Source of the DNA: an uncultured bacterium | GTDB taxonomy: Bacteria > Bacteroidota > Rhodothermia > Rhodothermales > UBA10348 | Length of the DNA: 45,494 bases | Assembly: GCA_938018055.1 (NCBI GenBank) | Contig: CALIKL010000047.1 | Span: 1 to 45,494, forward strand | Direction of reading: 5' to 3' | Shown here: in pieces, positions 34,759-43,331 of the stretch | Numbering within the stretch: the first letter of the stretch is position 1 | Layout of the letters: each line of letters starts with the position of its first letter | Position numbers and translations under genes: made by a program | The notes under the pieces: model-generated | Told to the model about the DNA's origin: nothing | Database searches by the model: none | Seen by the model: only the letters and a program-made list of their open reading frames with translations

Positions 34759-35130
34759 AGTCGCGAGCGCCGGGCGCACGCGACTGCGCCTGTTGGAGCT
34801 GTGAAGACGACATCGTGGGCATACAGGAGTATGCAGGACGTTAGTAACATCCAGAACCGGTCCCTCCGGGTTACCCAATCCCATCCGACCCATTTTTTCG
34901 TGCTTGCACGGAAAACGCTGAAAGCGCGCGTGGCGCGCTCGATGCAAAACTGCCGACGGCGTGAAGGATTCGTCCCGACCGCTTGAAGCGAATTGTTCGA
35001 TGCAGATTTTGCATTATGCAAACCACACGTGCGAAGCACGACATCATTGCAGGGCTTGCCTTGCAAACCATTGTTGCGGGTTCATCCCGCCAGCAAACAT
35101 GCGCTCATTTCGATGTGGGAATGACGCGCA
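34759..35130 (+). other. Array of about a dozen palindromes, candidate structured RNA
   Basis: The main inverted repeats are: CAGTCGCG/CGCGACTG with an inner GCGCC/GGCGC (34759-34787); GCATAC/GTATGC (34819-34834); a 17-bp near palindrome (34836-34852); AACC/GGTT with GG/CC (34855-34872); TTTTTCGTG/CACGGAAAA (34894-34915); AGCGCGC/GCGCGCT (34923-34939); CGCTT/AAGCG (34980-34990); TTTGCAT/ATGCAAA (35008-35022); CGTGC/GCACG (35028-35040); TTGCA/TGCAA with GGC/GCC (35047-35066); TTGTTGCGGG/CCCGCcAGCAA (35071-35096); and TGCGCTCATT/AATGAcGCGCA (35100-35130). They are of unrelated sequence, so they are not copies of one repeat. The order suggests one folded RNA leader or non-coding RNA. Confidence 0.5.
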
Positions 35131-35161
35131 GCACTTATTAAGCCACACATCAATTCACTAG

Positions 35162-35168
35162 AGGAGGT
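35162..35168 (+). promoter_or_regulatory. Strong Shine-Dalgarno for the TonB-dependent receptor
   Basis: AGGAGGT lies 5 bp before the ATG at 35174 and is a full match to the 16S rRNA end. Many genes in this window lack such a site, so it marks this start as high-expression. Confidence 0.75.
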
Positions 35169-35173
35169 AGCTT

Positions 35174-38100
35174 ATGTTACGTAAATGGGGCATGATTGTA
35201 CTCATGCTGCTAGCTACTCCGGCACTGGTTCTTGCCCAGAATACGGGTAAGATCTCCGGGGTAGTGACCGACGCCGATACGGGTGATTCCATCCCGGGTG
35301 CTCAGGTCGTAGTAGTAGGTACAACGCTCGGTGCCATTACGGACGTCGATGGAAATTACTTCATCATCGGTGTTCCGGTCGGCGCTTATGACGTACAGGC
35401 TCGATTTGTCGGTTACCAGGAGCAGACCGTTTCCGGCGTGCAGATTTCTTCGGGTTACACCCAGGAAATCAATTTTGCACTCCGCGAAGGTGTCGAGCTC
35501 GGGGAGATCGTCGTTGAGTACGAACGTCCGCTGATCCAGAAGGACGCCGTTGGTGTACCTAAGATCGTAGACGCAGAAGAGATCGTGAACCTGCCGGTTC
35601 GCGGTGCAGCAGCCGTTGCTTCGATTCAGGCTGGTGTTGTTTCTGAAGAAGGATCTGGAACACTCAACGTTCGTGGCGGCCGTGGCAGCGAAGTCACGTA
35701 CTACATTGACGGTGTGAAGGTTGTCGGTACCGCGGCCCTTCCTCAGTCTGCCGTTCAGGAGCAGGAGATGATTATTGGTAACATCTCAGCTCGTTACGGC
35801 GATGCCATGTCTGGCATTATCAGCATTACAACCAAGTCCGGTTCTCCGAATTTCTTCGGTTCCGTCGAGGGTGTAACGTCTGAGTCTCTCGATGACTTCG
35901 GATACAACCTGGCCTCCTTGGCTATTGGTGGTCCAGTCATGGGCGAGAATGTCAATTTCTTCTTCGCAGCTGAGTACTTGGATCAGGCAGACAGTGGCCC
36001 TCGCGCTGCAGGTCAGCTCCGCGTCTCTGACGCAACGCTCGACGCTCTGCGCGCAGCTCCTACGTCTCTCATGGCGATGGACGGCGATGGCAATCAGGTT
36101 ATGATTCCTGTCCCTGCGTCTCTCGGCGAAGCCACGATGCCAGTTGATCGCTTCGGCGACATTGTCATCGCTGGTGACAACACGATCACGGCAAGTGACG
36201 GAACGGTAATCAACGTCCCTGAAGGCGTTGTTGCTTCTTCCATCCAGCCTGACATGGTTCTCAGCTCTGATTACCTGCCTGAGTCTGCATTTTCTGTTGA
36301 CAAAGCCAAGCGCAAGAACAACTTCAACCGCTTGGCCCTCAACGGTAACCTGAACTTCAACGTAATGGACAACATCCGCATGCGTGTGGGTGCTCGTCTC
36401 GTTACGAGTGAAAATCAGGGTATGTCGACCTTTGCAGTATTCGCGCCAGAAGATGCCAACGTCAATACGAACCGCGACATGCAGTTCTTCACGACGTGGA
36501 CGCATTATCTGTCAAACTCAACGTTCTATCAGCTGCAGTTCGACTACACGGACCGTACCGGCGACGGCTGTGATGAGCGTTTTGACTGTTCCATCCAGAG
36601 TGCACTCTTCCAGGGCGACATCAGCCAGGATGCATGGGCAACCACTCGCGGTTACAAGAACCTCTCGTTCACGAGCGTGGACGTTCCTTACACCGACGAT
36701 CATGGTACGCCTGGGGATCCTTCGGATGACACGCAGGAAGTTGCTACTGTTTCTGCTCCTACCTACAGCTATCGCTGGCAGGACGGTCGTTTCCCGACCT
36801 CAGAAACTGCAGCTCGTATGATCTTTACGGCTGGTGGTAACGGTCCTAACGGTTACAGCGAATTCCACAACTCCCAGCTTCGCTTCCAGGCGACGGCAAC
36901 GACTCAGGTTGGTCTGCACCAGCTCGAGTTCGGTGGTGAGTTCGAGCAGCAGACTCGTCGTAGCTACGGTATCAGCGGATATTCCCTGCATCGTTTCTTC
37001 GATGACACGACCACGGATCCGTACTCACCAGGACCAGAAGGCGTCTCCAACGAAAACCTGGACGAAGCAGTTACCAGCTTCGATCAGTTGTCGTGGGAGC
37101 AGCTTGAAGGAGTAACTGGATACACGGGTTACAACTTCCGCGGTTCTGAAGTCGACACGGAAAACCTGGATGCGTACGTAAACGACATCGGCGGTGACGA
37201 AGCCTACAATGTGGCTCCTCACAAGCCGATTTACTACGGTGGTTACCTGCAGGACAAAATCGAATTCCGCGACATCGTTCTGAACGCTGGTGTTCGTATT
37301 GACGTCTTCGACAACAACACCCGTACGCTCTACGATCGGTACTCACGTCTCCCGCTTGAGCGGATCTCTGACGTTGGCGGTACCCATCCTGCGAGCATCG
37401 GATCGGACTTCGTGCCTTACTACAACGGTGGTAACATCCAAGGATACCGCGACCGTGATGGTAACTGGTACGACAATGGTGGTAACGAAGTACCTGGTGG
37501 AGACATTCTCTTGACGGGTGCCAAGCCGGTAGCGAAAAGTCAGAAAGTCACCGAAGAGTCCTTCGTTGATTACGAGCCTCAGGTAACGGTCATGCCACGT
37601 ATTGGTGTTTCCTTCCCTGTTACGGACCAGGCGCTCTTCTTTGCCCGCTACGGTAAAGTGGCCCAGCGTCCTTCTTCCAACTCGTTCACGTCGCTTGATG
37701 GTATGTCCCGTTCTACGGGTCGTATCAGCAACAACGCTCTCGAGCCTGAGCGCACAACCGAATACGAAATCGGTTTCCGCCAGCGCCTCACGACGCGTTC
37801 GGCACTCACGATCTCCGGTTTCTTCCGTCAGATCGAGAACCTGATCCAGTTGGATGACCTTCGTGAAGCATTCCCTCAGGGATACTCCACCTACGGTAAC
37901 AAGGACTTTGGTACGGTTAAAGGATTCGAACTCGACTTTGACCTTCGTCGCACGAACAACGTTGCTGCGAAAGTCAACTACACGATGTCATTCGCTGCAG
38001 GTACGGGTTCCAACTCGTCCTCAACGAGCTTGATCGTGTGGATCGACGAGACTCCTCCGAACTTCATTTCGCCTCTGGACTTTGACCAGCGCCACACGTT

Positions 38101-38590
38101 CAACGTGTCTCTGGACTACCGTCTCGGCGAAGGTGAAGGCCCATCGTTTGGTGGTACCAACCTGCTCGAGAATTTCGGTGTAAACGTGCTCATGAACGCT
38201 CGTTCTGGGCAGCCTTACACGCCGCAGGTTGAGCCATTCAGCCAGATTGAGTCCAAAGCTCCGGTACCAGCCGGTGGCGTCAACTCAGCTCGTATGCCAT
38301 GGAGCAGCCGTATCGACCTTCGCGTCGATCGCAAGTTTGCCGTAGGCGAACGCTCCTCGCTGTCAGCCTTCCTGTGGGTCCAGAACCTGCTTGATCAGGT
38401 CAACCAGCAGGGTACGTGGGACTACACGGGTCTTCCGGATGATGATGGCTTCTTGGCGACAGCCGGTGGTCAGCAGTTCCTGAGTTCCAGTGTGCCAGTT
38501 GCAGAGACGATTTATCGTCACCGCAACCGTCAGCTCGGCAACTTCGGAATCCCTCGTATGACACGAATCGGTGTTCGTCTTGACTTCTGA
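35174..38590 (+). CDS. TonB-dependent receptor with carboxypeptidase-regulatory domain
   Basis: This 1138-residue outer-membrane protein has a signal peptide (about 1-21, ending LVLA). A CarboxypepD_reg-like beta domain follows (about 25-112; GKISGVVTDADTGDSIPGA, GNYFIIGVPVGAYDV), then a plug domain (about 125-225; TLNVRGGRGSEVTYYIDGV, ARYGDAMSGIISITTKSG). A long beta-barrel ends in Phe. It lacks a SusD partner next door. The gene after it encodes a large secreted protein with a T9SS-like tail, and the one after that a PorV/PorQ-type barrel; this three-gene pattern suggests a shared surface role. Codons such as CGT, GGT and AAC are favoured. The substrate is not indicated. Confidence 0.92.
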   Translation: MLRKWGMIVLMLLATPALVLAQNTGKISGVVTDADTGDSIPGAQVVVVGTTLGAITDVDGNYFIIGVPVGAYDVQARFVGYQEQTVSGVQISSGYTQEINFALREGVELGEIVVEYERPLIQKDAVGVPKIVDAEEIVNLPVRGAAAVASIQAGVVSEEGSGTLNVRGGRGSEVTYYIDGVKVVGTAALPQSAVQEQEMIIGNISARYGDAMSGIISITTKSGSPNFFGSVEGVTSESLDDFGYNLASLAIGGPVMGENVNFFFAAEYLDQADSGPRAAGQLRVSDATLDALRAAPTSLMAMDGDGNQVMIPVPASLGEATMPVDRFGDIVIAGDNTITASDGTVINVPEGVVASSIQPDMVLSSDYLPESAFSVDKAKRKNNFNRLALNGNLNFNVMDNIRMRVGARLVTSENQGMSTFAVFAPEDANVNTNRDMQFFTTWTHYLSNSTFYQLQFDYTDRTGDGCDERFDCSIQSALFQGDISQDAWATTRGYKNLSFTSVDVPYTDDHGTPGDPSDDTQEVATVSAPTYSYRWQDGRFPTSETAARMIFTAGGNGPNGYSEFHNSQLRFQATATTQVGLHQLEFGGEFEQQTRRSYGISGYSLHRFFDDTTTDPYSPGPEGVSNENLDEAVTSFDQLSWEQLEGVTGYTGYNFRGSEVDTENLDAYVNDIGGDEAYNVAPHKPIYYGGYLQDKIEFRDIVLNAGVRIDVFDNNTRTLYDRYSRLPLERISDVGGTHPASIGSDFVPYYNGGNIQGYRDRDGNWYDNGGNEVPGGDILLTGAKPVAKSQKVTEESFVDYEPQVTVMPRIGVSFPVTDQALFFARYGKVAQRPSSNSFTSLDGMSRSTGRISNNALEPERTTEYEIGFRQRLTTRSALTISGFFRQIENLIQLDDLREAFPQGYSTYGNKDFGTVKGFELDFDLRRTNNVAAKVNYTMSFAAGTGSNSSSTSLIVWIDETPPNFISPLDFDQRHTFNVSLDYRLGEGEGPSFGGTNLLENFGVNVLMNARSGQPYTPQVEPFSQIESKAPVPAGGVNSARMPWSSRIDLRVDRKFAVGERSSLSAFLWVQNLLDQVNQQGTWDYTGLPDDDGFLATAGGQQFLSSSVPVAETIYRHRNRQLGNFGIPRMTRIGVRLDF

Positions 38591-38610
38591 TTGAAATGAT
38601 TGTGGCTACT

Positions 38611-38636
38611 CGGGGGCGAACTCCGGTTCGCCCCCG
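38611..38636 (+). terminator. Strong stem-loop after the TonB-dependent receptor
   Basis: CGGGGGCGAAC (38611-38621) and GTTCGCCCCCG (38626-38636) form a perfect 11-bp stem with a TCCG loop, 20 bp after the stop. No T tract follows. It may terminate, or may protect receptor mRNA from 3' decay while the downstream genes are read through. Confidence 0.65.
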
Positions 38637-38695
38637 ATAAGTGCTGCAATCGCTTCCTAGGAATTCAAGCAGTTGTTATAGACAGAAATGCACGG

Positions 38696-41600
38696 ATGAC
38701 TATGCACTACATTAGAAAAATCAGTCTACTACTCGCGGTCTTCGCCGTAGGCCTGATGAGCGCTCCGGCGACTCAGGCCCAGAGCGTTGGATCGTGTGAG
38801 CAGGCCATTGGTGAAGCCTATTTGGACATCAACAATGTGCGCGCTCGTATTCTCAACAACGGAAACCTGTTCTGGCGCGGTAGCCCGCATGTTTACAACA
38901 TCCCTAAGGGTGGCCCGTCGAACGCAATCTTCGCATCCGGTATCTGGATGGGTGGCCAGGTTAATGGCCAGCTCCGCCTTGCCGGTTCAACCTATGGTCC
39001 TTACGAGTTCTGGGCTGGTCCCCTAAACGATGACGGTACGGCACCTGCCGACTGTTCCGTTTATGACCGAGTCTTCAAGGTCTCGAAGGAAGACGTCGTT
39101 GGTTATGAAGGAAGCGGCCTTGCCACTCCTGACCTCGCTGACTGGCCAACAGGTCTCGGCGCACCTACCCTCGACGCCAATGGCGATATGATCGACATCA
39201 CCAGCCAGCCGCTCGCTAGCCGTGCTGATCGCAAGATCAACCTCGGTGCCGGTGAGCGTCCAGCTATTCTGGGTGACCAGATGCTGTGGTGGATCATGAA
39301 CGACCGTGGTAACCAGCACACGCGTACAGATACGCCTCCTATGGGCGTTGAAGTTCACGGTACGGCCTTTGCCTTTAACACGGCAGGTGCCATCGGTAAC
39401 ACGACGTTCTACAAGTATCGCATCATGTACAAAGGTTCGGTTCCACTCGAAGATACCTACATGGGTCTCTTCTCCGATCCGGATCTCGGAAACTACCAGG
39501 ATGACTACGTAGGTTCAGACACCACGCTCGGTCTCGGATTTGTTTACAACTCCGATAACGATGACGAAGGTGGAGAAGGCTACGGCGATGCTCCTCCTGC
39601 TGCTGGTTACGACTTCTTCCAGGGTCCTCTCGTAAACGACAACGGCATCGATGATGATGGCGATGGCGAGATCGACGAGGACAACGAACGTCTGAAAATG
39701 ACTGCCTTCGCGTTTTACAACAACGGTGGTGGTGTTCAGGGCGACCCTGGTAACGGTGCCGACATGTACAACTACATGAAAGGCCGTTGGAAAGACGGGC
39801 AGCGCTTTACGCTTGGTGGAAACGGACTCGGATTCTCGAATATTCCGACGTCATTCATGTTTCCTGGCAACCCGCCTGAGTTCTGGTCAGAGTTCGACTC
39901 TGATGGACAGGGTTCGGCGATTGCACCGGCTGACCGTCGCTTCGTTATGGCCACCGGGCCTTTCACGGTGAAGCCGAATGATGAGCAGACGCTCGTTTTC
40001 GGTATCGTGACAAGCTTCGGCGATGACAACCTCGATTCAGTTCAGAAGATGAAGTCTGACGACGCCCTTGCACAGGCCGTCTTCGACATCAACTTCGAGC
40101 TGCCATCGCCGCCGGCCGGCCCTCGGGTCACGACCACGGTCGACAACGGTTCTGTTCTTATCGAGTGGGGTTACAACCCATCAGATAATAACTATCTGAA
40201 CAGCTACTCCGTTATTGACCCGCTGCTTTCCGACGACGTTTCCGATAACGACTACGTTTTCGAAGGCTACAACGTGTACTCGTACGCGAACAGCTCAGAT
40301 CAGGAAGGCAAGCTCCTTGCTGTCTATGACGTTCCTAACGGCATCACTCGCGTGATCGAAGGAACGGATCTGACGTTCATCACGGCTGATGGTACGGACG
40401 CTGGCGTCCAGACCTTCCACAAAGTGAATGGTCTTACGAACTACACGGACTACGAGTTTGGTGTGCAGGCATACGCCTACAACGCAACCTCCGGTCAGAA
40501 AGTGTATGCCGGTCCGATCACGCGTTTCTCCGTAACGCCTCAGATTTCTGAGACCATTGTGAGCGAAGATGCTGTAGCTGCAGCCGCTTCCGCTGACGTT
40601 GATCTCCTTGCTGAAGGTTCAACAGGAAACGTTGGTAACGGTAGCGTTTCGGCTTCTATCGTTAACCCGCACGCTGTCACGGGAGATAATTACTCGGTAG
40701 AGTTCTACACGATCGAAGTTGAGGACGGTCACAAGCGCGCTGACGAAGATGCGCATGAGATCAACAACCCAGCTCCGACTGCAGCCAAGTCTGCTTCTGC
40801 CAATGTGACCGTGTATGACGTCAAGAATGGTTCAGGTTCGGTTGTCTTCAATGGCGCAGATGCTTACGCATCCACGCACAGTGTACCAATCGGTAACAAT
40901 GTGCTGTCATTTGACGGTGTCTCCTTGAACGTTCTGGGTCCAGAGCCTGGCTTCACCAACTTCAGTGTTGTTGCCAACGCTTCCGGTCCGCTTGCAACGC
41001 CAGTAGGAGCCGCTGCTGACTGGTACGGATTCCCAGGCCTCGGCCGTCCTTCTGCTGATCAGCAGGTAGGCGGCGGTGCATGGATGATCCAGGCTGGTGG
41101 CGGTACGGGTCCTTACGCGCAGTTCCTAACTCGTTGGGCACGTAACGGCCCGATTTACGGAGCCTACGACTACGAAGTCCGCTTCACAGGTCTCGGTACC
41201 GGTAACACGGCACTAAACTACTGGGGCGACGGCGCTGTCATCGATGTGCCTTTCCAGCTTTGGAACGTAGGTATCGGTACGTTTGACGATCCTTCTGATG
41301 ACGAACGTTACTGCGCTCTCCTTCTGGATGAGAACGGTAATGGCGTATGGGATCTGAACGCAGCTGACCACCCGGTCTCTGGCGCATCAAACGACCCGTA
41401 CACCGACTGGATCTACTGGTACGAGTGTGACTATGATGCGGAAGTAGCAAGCGATTACAGCTTAGCTACGCTCGGCGCAGCTCCATTCTCGCGTACAGTA
41501 TTTGTGAACTGGAACGGTGGTGACGTCTCTGACGGTACCCTCGATGCAGTTGACTGTGCTGCTGGCGAATGTGTGCCAGAAGACGGTACGGTATTCCGCA

Positions 41601-42010
41601 TCGAAACCACGAAGCCTAACCAGCCTGGTGACACGTTCTCCATGTCAACAGATGGTCTTGGTTCACGTGCACGTACGGAAGCAGAAAACCGTGACGCCAT
41701 CGACAACATCGGTATCACCCCGAACCCTTACAAAGGTGCTTCTTCTTACGAAGTGAGCCAGCTTGTTGATCAGGTTCGTTTCACGAACATGCCTAACCAG
41801 GCAACCATTCGCATCTTCACCGTGGCAGGTACGCTCGTTCGTACGCTCGAGAAGAACAGTGCAAGCGCAAGCTTCCCCTGGGATCTCACTACGGAAGAAG
41901 GACTCCCCGTCGCTAGTGGTATGTATATCATCCACGTCGATTCAGAGTGGGGCGAAAAGGTTATCAAGTTTGGTGTGGTCAAGAAGCGTATTCAGCTCAA
42001 TACCTGGTAA
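38696..42010 (+). CDS. Large secreted protein with FnIII-like and T9SS C-terminal-like domains
   Basis: This 1104-residue protein starts at ATG 38696 (a second ATG at 38702 is possible) and has a signal peptide ending near PATQAQS. A beta-rich N-terminal region is followed by an Asp-rich calcium-binding-like stretch (about residues 313-332, with GIDDDGDGEIDED). A fibronectin type III-like segment is at about 470-620 and more beta-rich sequence follows. The C-terminal domain (about 1005-1104) has GITPNPYKG, FTVAGTLVRTLE, WDLTTEEGLPVASGMYI and ends KFGVVKKRI, the pattern of T9SS type A sorting domains. It is therefore probably exported to the cell surface or medium. Function is unknown. Confidence 0.85.
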   Translation: MTMHYIRKISLLLAVFAVGLMSAPATQAQSVGSCEQAIGEAYLDINNVRARILNNGNLFWRGSPHVYNIPKGGPSNAIFASGIWMGGQVNGQLRLAGSTYGPYEFWAGPLNDDGTAPADCSVYDRVFKVSKEDVVGYEGSGLATPDLADWPTGLGAPTLDANGDMIDITSQPLASRADRKINLGAGERPAILGDQMLWWIMNDRGNQHTRTDTPPMGVEVHGTAFAFNTAGAIGNTTFYKYRIMYKGSVPLEDTYMGLFSDPDLGNYQDDYVGSDTTLGLGFVYNSDNDDEGGEGYGDAPPAAGYDFFQGPLVNDNGIDDDGDGEIDEDNERLKMTAFAFYNNGGGVQGDPGNGADMYNYMKGRWKDGQRFTLGGNGLGFSNIPTSFMFPGNPPEFWSEFDSDGQGSAIAPADRRFVMATGPFTVKPNDEQTLVFGIVTSFGDDNLDSVQKMKSDDALAQAVFDINFELPSPPAGPRVTTTVDNGSVLIEWGYNPSDNNYLNSYSVIDPLLSDDVSDNDYVFEGYNVYSYANSSDQEGKLLAVYDVPNGITRVIEGTDLTFITADGTDAGVQTFHKVNGLTNYTDYEFGVQAYAYNATSGQKVYAGPITRFSVTPQISETIVSEDAVAAAASADVDLLAEGSTGNVGNGSVSASIVNPHAVTGDNYSVEFYTIEVEDGHKRADEDAHEINNPAPTAAKSASANVTVYDVKNGSGSVVFNGADAYASTHSVPIGNNVLSFDGVSLNVLGPEPGFTNFSVVANASGPLATPVGAAADWYGFPGLGRPSADQQVGGGAWMIQAGGGTGPYAQFLTRWARNGPIYGAYDYEVRFTGLGTGNTALNYWGDGAVIDVPFQLWNVGIGTFDDPSDDERYCALLLDENGNGVWDLNAADHPVSGASNDPYTDWIYWYECDYDAEVASDYSLATLGAAPFSRTVFVNWNGGDVSDGTLDAVDCAAGECVPEDGTVFRIETTKPNQPGDTFSMSTDGLGSRARTEAENRDAIDNIGITPNPYKGASSYEVSQLVDQVRFTNMPNQATIRIFTVAGTLVRTLEKNSASASFPWDLTTEEGLPVASGMYIIHVDSEWGEKVIKFGVVKKRIQLNTW

Positions 42011-42025
42011 TTGATTAGGACGGCT

Positions 42026-42050
42026 GGTCCCGGCCTCCTCGGCCGGGACC
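42026..42050 (+). terminator. Strong stem-loop after the secreted protein gene
   Basis: GGTCCCGGCC (42026-42035) and GGCCGGGACC (42041-42050) form a perfect 10-bp GC-rich stem with a TCCTC loop, 15 bp after the stop. As with the previous stem, there is no T tract. Confidence 0.6.
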
Positions 42051-42092
42051 CCATCGTCCGCTGAATACCAACATGACAAACTTGATTATTAC

Positions 42093-42099
42093 AAGGAGG
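42093..42099 (+). promoter_or_regulatory. Strong Shine-Dalgarno deciding the start of the PorV-like gene
   Basis: AAGGAGG lies 9 bp before the ATG at 42109. This supports that start over an in-frame ATG at 42073, which would put the site inside the coding region and spoil the signal peptide. Confidence 0.75.
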
Positions 42100-42108
42100 A
42101 AATTGGAT

Positions 42109-43152
42109 ATGAACAAGCTGTCCAGAATTATTCTGAACGCATTCTTGGTCGTGGCTATGCTCGGCATGAGTGCGCTGGACGCGAATGCTGGGGATGACCG
42201 TCGTCGTGGTACGGCTGGCGCTTCCCAGTTGCTCGTGCCGGTTACGGCTCGCAGCGCTTCGCTAGGCGCTTCGATGACGAGTGGTCTATCAGGTCTCAAC
42301 GGCCTGGAAGCCCTCATCTCGAACCCTGCTGGTCTGGCCACGAACCAGGGTACAGCGGCTATCTTCAGCCGCATGGACTACGTTGCTGATATCGGTGTCA
42401 ACTACTTCGGTGTTGCCCAGAGCTTCGGTAACAACAACCTCGCATTCCATGTCAACTCGTGGGACTTTGGTGACATTCCTGTTCAGACGGAACTGTCTCC
42501 TGAGATTACCTCGGTGACGTACAATGCATCATTCATCACGGCCGGCCTCACGTATGCTCGCGCCTTTACCGATCGTATTTCTGCGGGTGCCACGTTCAAA
42601 GTGGTGTCAGAGAACATTGACGATCTCTCAGCATCAGCCGTTGCTGTCGACATGGGTATGACCTATATCGTCGGTGAAACGGGTCTGCGCATGGGAGTAG
42701 CGCTCAAAAACATCGGTACGGATCTGCAGTATTCGGGTGTTGGTCTCACGCAGCAGGTTCGGCTTCCGAGCCAGCCAGGCAACGCAACGAACAACGCACT
42801 CGTCTTCGAGAGCGAAGGCGTATCGCTGCCATCCCTTCTCAACTTTGGTGTCTCATACACGCGCCAGATGTCGGAAGGAGCTGTCGTGACGGTCTTGGGT
42901 AACTTCCGTTCGAATTCGTTCGATCAGGATCAGTACTCAGGTGGTGTTGAGCTCGGTCTGTTTGACATGGTCTACCTTCGTGGTGGCATGGACATCGTTG
43001 GCGACAGCGACCTGTCCTTCTTCACAGGCACCAACTTCGGTGCTGGTGTAGACCTGGATCTGTCAGGCACACGCCTGCAGGTTGACTACGCACTGCGTTC
43101 GACTGACTACTTCAGCAACGTTTCCATGATCACAGCCGCAGTCGATCTGTAG
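42109..43152 (+). CDS. PorV/PorQ-family outer membrane protein
   Basis: This 347-residue protein has a signal peptide (about 1-27, ending ALDANA) and a predicted beta-barrel of the PorV/PorQ (UPF0164-like) family. The N-terminal hallmark ARSASLGASMTSG with EALISNPAGLA is present, and alternating strands run to the end. PorV in T9SS carries cargo from the translocon to surface attachment; paralogues of the family have other roles. Its position right after a T9SS-like secreted protein fits a role in that protein's export or anchoring, which is inference. Codon use matches the two upstream genes. Confidence 0.87.
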   Translation: MNKLSRIILNAFLVVAMLGMSALDANAGDDRRRGTAGASQLLVPVTARSASLGASMTSGLSGLNGLEALISNPAGLATNQGTAAIFSRMDYVADIGVNYFGVAQSFGNNNLAFHVNSWDFGDIPVQTELSPEITSVTYNASFITAGLTYARAFTDRISAGATFKVVSENIDDLSASAVAVDMGMTYIVGETGLRMGVALKNIGTDLQYSGVGLTQQVRLPSQPGNATNNALVFESEGVSLPSLLNFGVSYTRQMSEGAVVTVLGNFRSNSFDQDQYSGGVELGLFDMVYLRGGMDIVGDSDLSFFTGTNFGAGVDLDLSGTRLQVDYALRSTDYFSNVSMITAAVDL

Positions 43153-43205
43153 ATCGCAACTGTTTGAGTTAGCTGTGATCGGCTGAGAGTTGCCGATTAA
43201 ACATT

Positions 43206-43258
43206 GCGGGGTGGATCTTGCGATCATAGATCGCATAAGATCCACCCCGCTTTGTATT
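43206..43258 (+). terminator. Intrinsic terminator of the envelope gene trio
   Basis: GCGGGGTGGATCTT (43206-43219) pairs perfectly with AAGATCCACCCCGC (43237-43250). An inner GCGAT/ATCGC stem extends it around a CATAG loop, and a T-rich end (TTTGTATT) follows. It starts 54 bp after the stop of the PorV-like gene. This is the best terminator in the window. Confidence 0.85.
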
Positions 43259-43331
43259 CAGCCGGTATTGTATCGAAAGCAATGCGACTGATTTAGTACC
43301 CTAATCTTTTCTGACAAAGAGCATCTTCTTC

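Larger units (their letters stand above)
34523..35173 (+). other. Long non-coding gap rich in palindromes
   Basis: No convincing gene lies between serA and the TonB-dependent receptor. The gap holds a near-consensus promoter at 34627-34655 and a chain of about twelve inverted repeats from 34759 to 35130, described separately. The last part carries the AGGAGGT ribosome-binding site (35162-35168). It may be a long structured leader of the receptor gene or contain a separate non-coding RNA; this cannot be settled from sequence alone. Confidence 0.6.

Noticed and set aside
34523-34760. A tRNA-like GGTAGAGG sequence after serA
   Set aside because: No T-loop sequence, anticodon arm or acceptor stem could be built around it.
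34894-34915. The TTTTTCGTG/CACGGAAAA palindrome as an intrinsic terminator
   Set aside because: Its T tract is before the stem and the A tract after it on both strands, the reverse of a terminator.
34579-34986. A 135-residue open frame in the gap before the TonB-dependent receptor
   Set aside because: It has no family-like composition, no clear ribosome-binding site, and crosses several palindromes; it is more likely a chance frame over a structured region.
34759-35130. The palindrome region as a CRISPR array or REP cluster
   Set aside because: The units differ in sequence and size and have no regular spacing.
35786-36505. Long minus-strand frames inside the TonB-dependent receptor gene
   Set aside because: They are chance frames caused by codon bias on the coding strand; the plus-strand protein has clear domains throughout.
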